Positions 1 to 9,228 of a stretch of 64,000 nucleotides of DNA are shown here, in pieces. Position numbers and translations under genes: made by a program. The notes beneath the pieces were generated by a model. That model was not told where the DNA came from, ran no database searches, and worked only from the letters and a program-made list of their open reading frames with translations. This DNA is from UBA4416 sp038327195 (lineage in GTDB: Bacteria; Bacteroidota; Bacteroidia; B-17B0; Aurantibacillaceae), in contig JBBQKU010000006.1 of assembly GCA_038327195.1 (NCBI GenBank), positions 62,001 through 126,000 on the forward strand, given 5' to 3'. Position 1 is the stretch's first letter, and each line of letters opens with the position of its first letter.

Positions 1-1426
1 CACCAGTTTCTTTATCAGTAACAATAACCATTAAGTCTTCTGGTAGTTTTTCTCCATTAGCAGGAATTATTGATCCTTTAAATAAGGCTAAAGGCTTTTC
101 TTTTGCATCAGGAATAAACATGCTATAAATATCTTTTTCTCCAAACCCTCCATCTTTTGCAGAAGAAAAGTAACCACGTTTGCCGTCAGGCGAAGTTACA
201 AAAAACACATCGTCGTCTGGCGTGTTAATTGGTGAGCCCATGTTTTCAGGAGCAGAGAATTTTTTTTCATCATCTAGTGTAGAAAAGAAAATATCAAATC
301 CTCCCATTGTTTGGTGCCCTTTAGATGCGAACATTAATGTAACGCCATCAGGATGCATAAACGGACCATCTTCATCATATTTTGTGTTTATGGTTGGGCC
401 AACATTTAATGCTTTACTCCATTTGCCGTTTGGTAGTTTTACACATCTATAAATATCTCGTCCTCCAAAACCACCTGGCCTATCCGAAACAAAGTACAAG
501 GTATTATTGTCAGCGGTTAAGCAACCATGTGGTTCAAAGTATTTAGTATTAATGTCAGAACCAAATTGTTGTAAAGAACTCCACTCTTTACCATCCCAAG
601 TACTAAAATAAATATCTCCTCCATTTCCAGAACCTACATCTTGATAAACAATTAATGTTTGTCCATCAGGTGTTAAATTGATTGAAGCTTCATTTCCATT
701 TGTATTAATATATTGGCTTATAGGTTTAGGCGATGACCATTTATTATTATCGTCTTTATAAGCAATTACAATATCTTCATAATATTGACCATCAGGACTT
801 TTTTCGCCGCCTGTAGAAGTGTTTCTTCTTGTTGTGTATATTAAAGTTCTTTCGTCAGCACTTAAAACAGGGCTAAAGTCTGGGTATTCGCTATTGATGC
901 TATCACCTAAATTTTGGATAGTAACATTTATTGGGGCTGCTACTTTTTCTTTTGCATAAACAGTTTGGGCTCTATAAAAGGCAATTTCTTCTTTCAGTTT
1001 TTTATCTTTAACGTATTGTGTTTCAAATAAGGTGTATTGTGCTGCTGCTTCATCAAATTTATAATTATTATGTAATGCTCTTGCGTAATAAAAATGCGCT
1101 AGTGGTGGAGCTTGTTTTTCTGAAGGGTCATCACTACGGTAATTTTTAGTAATATTTGTTATTGACTTAGATAAATAACGCTCAGCAGCCGCTTTTTTAT
1201 TTGAAGAATTTAATAAACAATATCCAACATTGAAATTAATATTCGCAGAACTCGAATCAATTTTATACGCTTCCAAAAAGTTTTTTAGAGCTTGGTCGTA
1301 ATTTTCTTCTAACAAAAGAAAACTTCCTTCTCTAAAATAATCTGAATATGAACCAGTTTGAAGTTGTGCTTTTGAAACTATGGAAAAGCATAAAATCGTA
1401 ACAAAAAGTAAGAGGTATTTTTTCAT
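1..1426 (-). CDS. TPR and PD40 (WD40-like) repeat protein, C-terminal part beyond the left edge
   Basis: The gene starts at the ATG whose complement is at 1424-1426 and stays open to base 1, so about 475 residues are present and the C-terminus is missing. Translation gives a signal peptide (MKKYLLLFVTILCFSIVSKA), then TPR-like helices (residues about 25-170, with EGSFLLLEENYDQALKNFLEAY), then repeated beta-propeller strands of the PD40 type such as DFSPVLSADERTLIYTTRR, ASINLTPDGQTLIVY and DRPGGFGGRDIY. In Bacteroidota this layout is usual for outer-membrane proteins ending in a peptidoglycan-binding OmpA domain; that end would lie outside the window, so the OmpA part is inference. A -7-like box (TATTTTTG on the minus strand, 1460-1467) lies 33 bases upstream. 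Confidence 0.85.
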   Translation of the reverse strand, partial: MKKYLLLFVTILCFSIVSKAQLQTGSYSDYFREGSFLLLEENYDQALKNFLEAYKIDSSSANINFNVGYCLLNSSNKKAAAERYLSKSITNITKNYRSDDPSEKQAPPLAHFYYARALHNNYKFDEAAAQYTLFETQYVKDKKLKEEIAFYRAQTVYAKEKVAAPINVTIQNLGDSINSEYPDFSPVLSADERTLIYTTRRNTSTGGEKSPDGQYYEDIVIAYKDDNNKWSSPKPISQYINTNGNEASINLTPDGQTLIVYQDVGSGNGGDIYFSTWDGKEWSSLQQFGSDINTKYFEPHGCLTADNNTLYFVSDRPGGFGGRDIYRCVKLPNGKWSKALNVGPTINTKYDEDGPFMHPDGVTLMFASKGHQTMGGFDIFFSTLDDEKKFSAPENMGSPINTPDDDVFFVTSPDGKRGYFSSAKDGGFGEKDIYSMFIPDAKEKPLALFKGSIIPANGEKLPEDLMVIVTDKETG

Positions 1427-1508
1427 AGGTATTGTGTTTATAATTCTTAAACAAGTTAGCAAAAATAGCATAATTTAGATAAAATCCACAATTTTAACGA
1501 TAAAAAAA

Positions 1509-1533
1509 CCCCCAATAAATGGGGGTTTTAACA
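1509..1533 (-). terminator. Rho-independent terminator of the E2 gene
   Basis: Five C (1509-1513), a 7-base loop and five G (1521-1525) form a hairpin. On the minus strand it is followed by a run of seven T. It lies just downstream of the dihydrolipoamide acyltransferase stop, and separates that gene from the PD40 gene. Confidence 0.8.
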
Positions 1534-1551
1534 ATCCTAGAATTTAGATTT

Positions 1552-2895
1552 TTAAGATACTCGGGTAACATCCCAATTTTCCATATAATCTGCTACTTTT
1601 CGTAAAAAAGTACCTCCTAATGAGCCATCTACAACCCTGTGGTCATATGAAAGGGATAAAAACATGAAGTGACGGATTGCTATTACATCTCCTTGAGGCG
1701 TTTCAATAACTGCTGGTTTCTTTTTAATAGAACCAACTGCTAAAATCGCAACTTGTGGTTGTAAAATAATTGGAGTTCCCATTAAATTTCCAAAACCACC
1801 AACATTTGTTAGGGTAAAGGTTCCTCCTTGAATTTCATCTGGAGCTAATTTGTTAGCACGAGCTCTATTAGCCAAATCATTTACGTTTTTAGTTATTCCA
1901 ACTAAGTTCTTTTGGTCAGCATTTTTAATAACTGGCACAATTAAGTTACCAGAAGGCAAAGCTGCTGCCATGCCAATGTTTATGTTTTTACGTTTAATGA
2001 TTTTCGTTCCTGTTTGATCTACTGAAACGTTAATCATTGGAAAATCTTTGATTGCCTTAGCCACACATTCTATAAACAAAGGAGTAAATGTAAGTTTTTC
2101 ACCTTCTCTTTTTTCAAAGTCTTTTTTAACTCTGTCTCTCCATTGAACTAAATTAGTAACATCAGCCTCTACAAAAGAAGTTACGTGTGGCGAAACATGC
2201 TTACTCATTACCATATTGTCAGCAATGATTTTACGCATACGGTCCATTTCAATAATTTCGTCGCCAGCTCCAACTGAAACAGCTGGACGTTGCACTAAAA
2301 TAGTATTGTCTGGCACGCCTATAGATGATTTTACAGTATTTGTAGTTGGTGTAGCCACCTTTACTTCTTTAATAACTGGCGTTGCTGCGTTTTTATTTCT
2401 ATTTGGTAAGTAAGCTAAAATATCGGCTTTTGTAACACGTCCTTCTTGGCCAGTTCCTTTAATAGAATCTAATTCAGATAATGAAATCCCTTCTTCTTTC
2501 GCAATACTTTTTACTAAAGGAGAATAAAACTTATCAGAATTTGAAAAATCAACAACTTCTGCTGTAGTAACAGCTACTGGAGTAGAACTAGTTGATGATG
2601 TTGTTTGTTGCGTTGGAGCTGCAGTTTTAGGAGTTTCAGCAACGCTAACACTCGCATCAGAAGATATAATTGCTATTACAGCACCTACCTGAACAACATC
2701 ATTTTCGTTAAATAATTTTTTAATTAATGTGCCTTCAAATGGAGATGGAATTTCAGAATCCACCTTATCGGTAGCGATTTCTAAAACAGTTTCATCAATT
2801 TTAATTGAATCTCCTTCGTTTTTTGTCCATTTAATAATAGTTGCTTCTGCAACACTTTCGCCCATTTTGGGCATAGTTAATTCGAATTGAGCCAT
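1552..2895 (-). CDS. Dihydrolipoamide acyltransferase, E2 of a 2-oxoacid dehydrogenase complex
   Basis: E2 moves the acyl group from the E1 decarboxylase to CoA in a cytoplasmic 2-oxoacid dehydrogenase complex. Visible domains (447 residues): N-terminal lipoyl domain with the lipoylated Lys44 in EIATDKVDSE; an Ala/Thr/Val-rich linker; a peripheral subunit-binding domain (SPLVKSIAKEEGISLSELDS) near residue 125; and the acyltransferase domain ending in SYDHRVVDGSLGG, with catalytic His419 and Asp423. Open frame continues 45 bases upstream to 2940, but the promoter at 2918-2948 lies inside that extension, so I use the ATG at 2895 (MAQFELTMPKMGES). The lipoyl and catalytic regions resemble branched-chain or 2-oxoglutarate E2 enzymes; which substrate is used cannot be told. 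No E1 or E3 gene is nearby. Confidence 0.93.
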   Translation of the reverse strand: MAQFELTMPKMGESVAEATIIKWTKNEGDSIKIDETVLEIATDKVDSEIPSPFEGTLIKKLFNENDVVQVGAVIAIISSDASVSVAETPKTAAPTQQTTSSTSSTPVAVTTAEVVDFSNSDKFYSPLVKSIAKEEGISLSELDSIKGTGQEGRVTKADILAYLPNRNKNAATPVIKEVKVATPTTNTVKSSIGVPDNTILVQRPAVSVGAGDEIIEMDRMRKIIADNMVMSKHVSPHVTSFVEADVTNLVQWRDRVKKDFEKREGEKLTFTPLFIECVAKAIKDFPMINVSVDQTGTKIIKRKNINIGMAAALPSGNLIVPVIKNADQKNLVGITKNVNDLANRARANKLAPDEIQGGTFTLTNVGGFGNLMGTPIILQPQVAILAVGSIKKKPAVIETPQGDVIAIRHFMFLSLSYDHRVVDGSLGGTFLRKVADYMENWDVTRVS

Positions 2896-2917
2896 TGTGC
2901 TTAAATAATGTAGAACA

Positions 2918-2948
2918 CAAAAATAACGGAATATCGGCACTACACAAA
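2918..2948 (-). promoter_or_regulatory. Bacteroidota-type promoter of the E2 gene
   Basis: Read on the minus strand, TTTG (2948-2945), 19 bases, then TATTTTTG (2925-2918) match the Bacteroidota consensus TTTG-N19-TAnnTTTG exactly. Transcription would begin near 2911, a few bases before the ATG at 2895, which settles the start codon. Confidence 0.75.
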
Positions 2949-3023
2949 TTTAATTGTGTGTTATAATAGAGTTTTGCCTAAAAAAGCCATTTATTAACCT
3001 ATAAACGGCTATTTATAATTTAA

Positions 3024-3209
3024 TTAACTTGCTACAATCTCAATAAAACCAATTGTTTTGGATTTTTTGACAGAGAGAGATTTTGAGTAATTAAGAATAT
3101 TCTGAATAATTGAATCAGAAGGGCTTTGGTCGTCAACAAGAATGGGGGCTTGTTGCTTGTTTTTAGTAGATTTTAATGTAGAAGAAACAAGAGTAAATGT
3201 TTGTTGCAT
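3024..3209 (-). CDS. Small conserved-looking protein of unknown function (61 aa)
   Basis: A 61-residue open frame starts MQQTFTLVSSTLKSTKNKQQ and ends SKTIGFIEIVAS. I recognise the pattern PSxxxIxNILNYSKSLxVxKSKTxxFIEI from short unannotated proteins scattered in Bacteroidota genomes, usually standing alone, but I know no function. It has no signal peptide, membrane segment or Cys. It lies between the promoter of the E2 gene and a 305-base gap, and nothing else overlaps it. It could be a chance frame; the recognisable C-terminal pattern is the reason to keep it. Confidence 0.55.
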   Translation of the reverse strand: MQQTFTLVSSTLKSTKNKQQAPILVDDQSPSDSIIQNILNYSKSLSVKKSKTIGFIEIVAS

Positions 3210-3514
3210 AGATTAGTTTAGTGGGTTTATACAATTAATAACGGAATTTGTTTTTAATTATTGTGTTATGACCTTATGGATTCTTTTTAAAGGTTTTACA
3301 AAGGTTAAAACAGAACTTTTTTGGCTTATAGATGGGTTTAATACCGAATGAATGTTTTAGTTCGATTATTCATTCCTCGGCATAATACCATCTAAGCTTT
3401 TCGTTTAGTATTTTAGACTAAAACTCAAATCATGATGGTATAAAATATATTATTCAAACAATTGTTTTTGAACTGATTTTTTATTTAATTTTAATCTAAA
3501 TTCCAAAACCCATC
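3210..3514. other. Intergenic stretch with a stem-loop-forming inverted repeat
   Basis: This 305-base gap separates the divergent 61-aa gene and the macroglobulin gene. It holds an inverted repeat with outer arms ATACCATC (3385-3392) and GATGGTAT (3434-3441) and a nested inner pair TTTAGT (3404-3409) and ACTAAA (3417-3422). A TTTTTG stretch at 3465-3470 and TAATTTTA at 3486-3493 are weak promoter-like boxes for the gene at 3515, with spacing (15) shorter than consensus. Confidence 0.5.
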
Positions 3515-6500
3515 ATGTCAAAAAAATCAATTTTAGCTGTGTTCTTAATCACAGCGCTAGCCATTTGTGGACTAGCTTATTTTACTTCGTCATCTGCTAA
3601 AACAAATGACAATTATATGAACCCACTTTTTAAAGAATACATTTCCGCTTACACGTCGGGAATCGTTTCAGTGGAAAGCAAGGTGTTAATTATTTTACAG
3701 GAAGAAACAAATCAGGAAGTTGAAATAGGAAAAGAAATTGAAAATAATTTATTCAGCTTTTCGCCTAGTATTGAAGGTAAGTTAACGTGGCTCGATAAAA
3801 AAACAATTGAGTTTAAACCAAAAGAAAAATTAAAAACAAATCAAGCCTACAAAGCAACATTTAATTTAGGAAATGTGTTAAGTGTAAGTGATGATTTAAA
3901 AAACTTTGATTTTAATTTTACTACATTAAAACAAGCTTTAGAAATATCTATTGATGAATATGTAGTTGATGAGAAAAATGATTTGCAAGTTTTAGGAACA
4001 CTAACAACTGCTGATTTTTGTGAAAACACGGCTGTTGAAAAGGCAATTGTTGCTTATCAAAACGGGCCAGCATTGCCTATTAATTGGATTCACGAAAACT
4101 CAACAACACATCATTTTTCAATTAATCAAGTTCAAAAAGGAAAAGGAAATGTTGTTTTAACTATAAATGGTGATGCTGTTGGAGCTGAGGTTGATGACAA
4201 CAAAAGAGAAATTACAATACCAAAAGCAGACGATTTTATATTAATGAATTTTAGTATTAACGATGAACCTGACCAATATGTGAGTTTACAATTTTCGGAT
4301 CGGATAGATCCAAATCAAAATTTAGATGGTTTAATTTCTATTGCAAATCCTAATGGTTCGGTTGTAGTTGACGAATATGATTATGATGGAAATAAAAAAT
4401 CAGCAATGCCAGTAACAGAATCTAAACTCACTTTTTTAATTGAAGGAAACACCATAAAAGTATATACGCCCGAACGTTATGTTGACGAACGGACATTAGT
4501 AATTAATCAAGGAATTAAAAATACAAATGGAAAAACATTAAAAGAATCTGAAACAAAAACATTGTTTTTTGAAGATCTAAAACCTAATGTTCGTTTAATC
4601 GGAAAAGGAACTATTCTGCCAAATTCGAGCAGTTTATTATTTCCTTTTGAGGCTGTAAATCTTAATGCGGTTGATGTTAGGATTACACGAATTTATGAAA
4701 AAAACATGATGCAGTTTTTGCAGATAAATAATTTAGATGGAAATCAGGAGTTGCGTCGTGTTGGAAAATTAGTTATTAAAAAGAAAATTCCGTTGCAAGC
4801 TAACGGAAATCCAATGCGTAATAAATGGAATAAATATTCAATTGATTTATCTTCATTAATTAAAGCTGAGCCTGGCGCTTTATATAATGTTAGAATAACG
4901 TATAATAAAAATTATTCAACTTATAATTGCCAGGGCGATACAACTTCTAAAAACGGAGAAGAAGAAATAATTGAAGAGAAATCAGACGAAGAAAAAGATT
5001 GGGATTATTATAGTTATTATGATGACTATAATGATGATTACTATTATTACGATTATTCTGAAAGAAATAATCCTTGCTCAAAAGCATTTTATAATAACAA
5101 AGCCGTTAACAGAAATATATTAGCTACTAATATTGGTTTAGTTGCAAAACGTGGTAACAATGGAGACATTAGTGTGTTTGCATCTGATTTAATTACAACA
5201 AAGCCATTGGCAAATGTTACTATTGAAGCTTATGATTTTCAGCAACAAAAATTAAAAGAACTAAAAACAAATGGAGAAGGAATGTGTGTGATAAACACCA
5301 AACAAAAACCATTTGTATTAATTGCTAAACATGGATTAGAGCGCACGTATTTAAAATTAGATGATGGAATGTCTTTATCGCTAAGTGCTTTTGAAGTTGA
5401 TGGTGAAGAAATTCAAAAAGGAGTTAAGGGCTTTATTTATGGAGAAAGAGGCGTATGGCGTCCTGGAGATAGTTTATACTTATCGTTTATAATAGAAAGT
5501 AAAACAAAGGAGTTGCCCGAAAATTATCCAGCAAGTTTAGAACTAACAAATCCTCAAGGCCAAGTTGTTCAAAAATTAACTCGTACAAAAAATGTTAATG
5601 GGTTCTATAATTTTTCAACACGTACAGAAAACTCTGCTCCAACAGGCGTTTACCTTGCTAAAGTAAAAGTTGGTGGTGCGGTGTTTACAAAAAACATTCG
5701 TATTGAAACGATTATGCCAAATCGTTTAAAAATAAATTTAGACTATAAAAAAGAAAAAATTTATAGTTCAGATTTAACACTAAAAAGTAATTTGTTTGTG
5801 AATTGGTTACACGGCGCGCCAGGTAAAAATTTAGAAACTAAAATTGATGTTTCCTTATCTCAAATTACAACCGAGTTTAAAGGCTATAAAGAATATGTAT
5901 TTGATAATCCTGCTCAAAATTTCTATTCAGAAACACAAACTGTTTTTACAGGAAAAACGGATGAAAACGGACAAGTACTAGTTGAAGCGCAATTGAGTGA
6001 TACTAAAAATGCACCAGGTTTTTTAGCAGCCAATTTTGTTATTCGTGCGTTTGAAGAAGGTGGTTCTTTTAGTACTGATAGATTCACTATTCCTGTTTCG
6101 CCATTCACAAATTACGTTGGTGTTAAAACTCCACAAACAAAAGATAATCAAAATTATTTAGAAACAGATACTGATCATCCTATTCAAATTGCTACAGTAG
6201 ATGAGTTTGGAAAACCAACGTCTCGTTCAAATATTGAAGTGAAAGTGTATAAGTTAGATTGGCGTTGGTGGTGGGATAATTACAATCAAGATTTATCATC
6301 TTACATTGGAAGTAATTATCACGAGCCAATTTATAGCGAACAAATTTCTTCAACTAACGGTAAGGCACATTTCAATTTAAGAGTTAATCAACCATCTTGG
6401 GGGCGTTATTTAGTATATGTAAAAGATAATGAAAGTGGCCACGCTTGCGGAAAAATTGTATTTATTGATTGGCCAAGCTGGGCAGGTAAATCTCCAAAAG

Positions 6501-9142
6501 GAAATGAAGGAAGTAACGTGTTAACTGTAAATACTGATAAAGACGAATATAAAGTTGGCGATAAAGCAAAAGTTTTAATTCCAAGTCCACAAGGCGGAAA
6601 AGTTTTGATTAATATTGAAAATGGAAGTAAAACAATTCAAAGTAAATGGATTGAAACAAAACCTGGTGTTACAGAATATGAGTTCACGGTAACTAAAGAA
6701 ATGACTCCAAACATTTATGTGTTTGTGCATTTAATACAACCGCATGCTCAAACTAAAAATGATTTACCAATTCGTTTGTATGGTGTGGCATCGTTAATGA
6801 TAAAAGATGAAAACACGATTTTAAAACCAACCATTAAAACGGATGCTGTTTGGAAACCTGAATCTACAGCTACTGTAAAAGTTGGCGAAGAAAATGGGAA
6901 AGAAATGGCGTATACACTAGCCGTTGTTGATGAAGGCTTATTAGACATTACTCGTTTTAAAACGCCTGACCCTTGGAAAGCATTTTATGCCAAAGAAGCT
7001 TTGGGTGTAAAAACCTGGGACATTTATGATAATGTCATTGGTGCTTTTGGAAATGCGATGACCCGTATTTTATCAATTGGTGGTGATGATGCAACAAATA
7101 ATAAACCAGAAAATAGTGCACAACGTTTTAAACCAATGGTACGTTTTGTTGGACCGTTTTATTTAAAGAAAGGCGAAACCGCTACACATAAAATAAACAT
7201 TCCACAATATGTAGGCTCTGTAAGAATTATGGTAGTTGCTGGTTACGAAGGCGCTTACGGTAATTCGGAGAAAGCTGTGCCTGTGCGTAAACCATTAATG
7301 ATTCTTTCTACATTGCCAAGAGTTTTAGGCCCAGGAGAAGAAGTGGATTTGCCAGTGACGGTTTTTGCTATGGAGAAAAAAGTGAAGAATGCAGTGATTA
7401 CAATTTCAACCGATAAATTAACACAAGTTATTGGTGGTAGTTCGCAAACCGTTAGTTTTAATGCAATAGGCGATAAAGTAGTAAACTTTAAATTAAAAAT
7501 TAAAGATGCATTAGGCATTGCAAAAATTAAAATTACTGCAAAAGGAGCAAATGAAATAACCTCCGAAACTATTGAAATTGCTGTTAGAGCAAACAACCCT
7601 AGTATAACTGATGCGGATGAATTTGTTTTAACAAGTGCAAAAAATTTAAATGCAGTTTATAAACCTATTGGAATAAGTGGAACAAATAAAGCGTATTTAG
7701 AACTCTCCACATTGCCATCAATTAACTTAGGACAACGTTTAGAATATTTAGTGCAATATCCACATGGTTGTGTGGAGCAAACCACGTCTTCTGTTTTTGC
7801 CGGTTTATATTTAAATGATGTCATTGATTTAAGTCCTAATCAGAAAATATTTATTGAGAAAGCAACTAAGTTGGCGATTGATAGATTAAAAGGATTTCAA
7901 ACAGCAAGTGGTGGTTTAAGTTATTGGCAAGGTTTAAATACAGCCGACGAATGGGGAACAACCTATGCAGGCCATTTTTTATTAGAAGCTAAAGCAAAAG
8001 GATATTCCTTGCCTTATGGTCTATTAGAAAACTGGAAAAAATTCCAAAAAAGTAAAGCGCAAAATTACGTGAGTAATAAAAACACAGCTTATTATGGCGA
8101 AGATTTAACACAAGCTTACCGTTTGTATACTTTAGCATTAGCTGGTAGTCCTGAGCTTGGCGCGATGAATCGTTTAAAAGAAAAAGCGAATTTATGTGCT
8201 GAAGTTAAATGGCGTTTATCGGCAGCTTATGCTTTGATGGGACAAAAAGATGTAGCAAAAAAATTAATTTACAATGTAACAAGTAATGCAAAATCCTATG
8301 CGGATAGTTATTATACTTACGGAAGCGTAGAGCGTGATGATGCCATGATTTTAGAAACCATGACTTTATTAAAAGAAAATGCCAATGCGTTTTTAAAAGT
8401 AAAAGCCTTAGCTGTTAAATTAGGAGATAATGGATATTGGTTGAGCACACAGTCTACGGCTTATTGTTTAATGGCAATTAGTAAGTATGCTAAACTAAAC
8501 ACAAGCTCCGCAAATTTAAGCGCAGATATAAAAATGGGTACTGAAACAATTTCAGTTTCTGATTTTAATAAAACGAAAATTAAATTAATTGAACTTAAAA
8601 ATCCAAATGCTAATTTAGATATTAAAGTCAATTTAAAAGGAAGTGGAAATGTGTTTGCCAGAATTATTAAACAAGGAATTCCAAAAGCTGGTAACGAAAC
8701 AGATAAGTTTAGTAATTTAGATTTAAGTGTGAAGTATACAACCTTAGTTGGAAACCCAATTGATGTTACAAACTTAGAACAAGGAACAGATTTTTTGGCT
8801 GAGGTTACTATCAAAAATCCTGGTGTAAGAGGCATGTATCGTAACTTGGCATTAACACAAATAATGGCTAGTGGTTGGGAAATTAGAAATCACCGTTTAG
8901 ATAATATTACGTATTTAAAAGGAGATGTTCCAACTTACGAAGACATTAGAGATGATCGCGTGTATAGTTATTTTGATTTAGGAGCTGGCTCACAAAAAAC
9001 ATTTAAAATATTGTTGAACGCTTCTTATAAAGGTCTATTTTATTTACCAGGCATAAGTTGCAGCGCTATGTATGACAATAGCGTATCAGCTCATGTGGCA
9101 GGTAAATGGGTGACAGTTAAAAAAGTAGATGGGGTTTTGTAA
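3515..9142 (+). CDS. Alpha-2-macroglobulin family protein with thioester motif
   Basis: This 1875-residue exported protein belongs to the bacterial alpha-2-macroglobulins, envelope proteins thought to trap foreign proteases by covalent capture. An N-terminal hydrophobic segment (residues 5-24) acts as signal or anchor; there is no convincing lipobox. The first half is beta-rich MG domains; the MG2-like part (about residues 630-730) contains FIYGERGVWRPGDSLYLSF. The second half has the A2M segment (FKPMVRFVGPFYLKKGETAT) and the thioester motif HGCVEQTTS with Cys1419, followed by the alpha/alpha thioester domain (LSYWQGLNTADEWGTTYAGHFLLEA). The length fits the family. An unusual Asp/Tyr-rich insert lies near residues 485-525 (4967-5090). 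Usually such genes sit beside penicillin-binding protein PbpC; here none is adjacent and the only class A PBP is 27 kb away. Confidence 0.93.
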   Translation: MSKKSILAVFLITALAICGLAYFTSSSAKTNDNYMNPLFKEYISAYTSGIVSVESKVLIILQEETNQEVEIGKEIENNLFSFSPSIEGKLTWLDKKTIEFKPKEKLKTNQAYKATFNLGNVLSVSDDLKNFDFNFTTLKQALEISIDEYVVDEKNDLQVLGTLTTADFCENTAVEKAIVAYQNGPALPINWIHENSTTHHFSINQVQKGKGNVVLTINGDAVGAEVDDNKREITIPKADDFILMNFSINDEPDQYVSLQFSDRIDPNQNLDGLISIANPNGSVVVDEYDYDGNKKSAMPVTESKLTFLIEGNTIKVYTPERYVDERTLVINQGIKNTNGKTLKESETKTLFFEDLKPNVRLIGKGTILPNSSSLLFPFEAVNLNAVDVRITRIYEKNMMQFLQINNLDGNQELRRVGKLVIKKKIPLQANGNPMRNKWNKYSIDLSSLIKAEPGALYNVRITYNKNYSTYNCQGDTTSKNGEEEIIEEKSDEEKDWDYYSYYDDYNDDYYYYDYSERNNPCSKAFYNNKAVNRNILATNIGLVAKRGNNGDISVFASDLITTKPLANVTIEAYDFQQQKLKELKTNGEGMCVINTKQKPFVLIAKHGLERTYLKLDDGMSLSLSAFEVDGEEIQKGVKGFIYGERGVWRPGDSLYLSFIIESKTKELPENYPASLELTNPQGQVVQKLTRTKNVNGFYNFSTRTENSAPTGVYLAKVKVGGAVFTKNIRIETIMPNRLKINLDYKKEKIYSSDLTLKSNLFVNWLHGAPGKNLETKIDVSLSQITTEFKGYKEYVFDNPAQNFYSETQTVFTGKTDENGQVLVEAQLSDTKNAPGFLAANFVIRAFEEGGSFSTDRFTIPVSPFTNYVGVKTPQTKDNQNYLETDTDHPIQIATVDEFGKPTSRSNIEVKVYKLDWRWWWDNYNQDLSSYIGSNYHEPIYSEQISSTNGKAHFNLRVNQPSWGRYLVYVKDNESGHACGKIVFIDWPSWAGKSPKGNEGSNVLTVNTDKDEYKVGDKAKVLIPSPQGGKVLINIENGSKTIQSKWIETKPGVTEYEFTVTKEMTPNIYVFVHLIQPHAQTKNDLPIRLYGVASLMIKDENTILKPTIKTDAVWKPESTATVKVGEENGKEMAYTLAVVDEGLLDITRFKTPDPWKAFYAKEALGVKTWDIYDNVIGAFGNAMTRILSIGGDDATNNKPENSAQRFKPMVRFVGPFYLKKGETATHKINIPQYVGSVRIMVVAGYEGAYGNSEKAVPVRKPLMILSTLPRVLGPGEEVDLPVTVFAMEKKVKNAVITISTDKLTQVIGGSSQTVSFNAIGDKVVNFKLKIKDALGIAKIKITAKGANEITSETIEIAVRANNPSITDADEFVLTSAKNLNAVYKPIGISGTNKAYLELSTLPSINLGQRLEYLVQYPHGCVEQTTSSVFAGLYLNDVIDLSPNQKIFIEKATKLAIDRLKGFQTASGGLSYWQGLNTADEWGTTYAGHFLLEAKAKGYSLPYGLLENWKKFQKSKAQNYVSNKNTAYYGEDLTQAYRLYTLALAGSPELGAMNRLKEKANLCAEVKWRLSAAYALMGQKDVAKKLIYNVTSNAKSYADSYYTYGSVERDDAMILETMTLLKENANAFLKVKALAVKLGDNGYWLSTQSTAYCLMAISKYAKLNTSSANLSADIKMGTETISVSDFNKTKIKLIELKNPNANLDIKVNLKGSGNVFARIIKQGIPKAGNETDKFSNLDLSVKYTTLVGNPIDVTNLEQGTDFLAEVTIKNPGVRGMYRNLALTQIMASGWEIRNHRLDNITYLKGDVPTYEDIRDDRVYSYFDLGAGSQKTFKILLNASYKGLFYLPGISCSAMYDNSVSAHVAGKWVTVKKVDGVL

Positions 9143-9228
9143 AAAACTTTTGTTAAACAAAATAGATTATGTAAATTTTACAACGCAAAAAAGTAATAAT
9201 TAAACAAACATTAAACACCATAAAATAT

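Noticed and set aside
180..452. 90-codon plus-strand frame opposite the PD40 gene
   Set aside because: It is a mirror of the PD40 coding sequence.
2896..2940. Upstream start of the E2 gene
   Set aside because: The extra 15 codons overlap an exact promoter, so they are not transcribed from it, and the family N-terminus begins at 2895.
7255..7596. 113-codon minus-strand frame inside the macroglobulin gene
   Set aside because: It is a shadow of the coding strand in a gene with a clear protein match.
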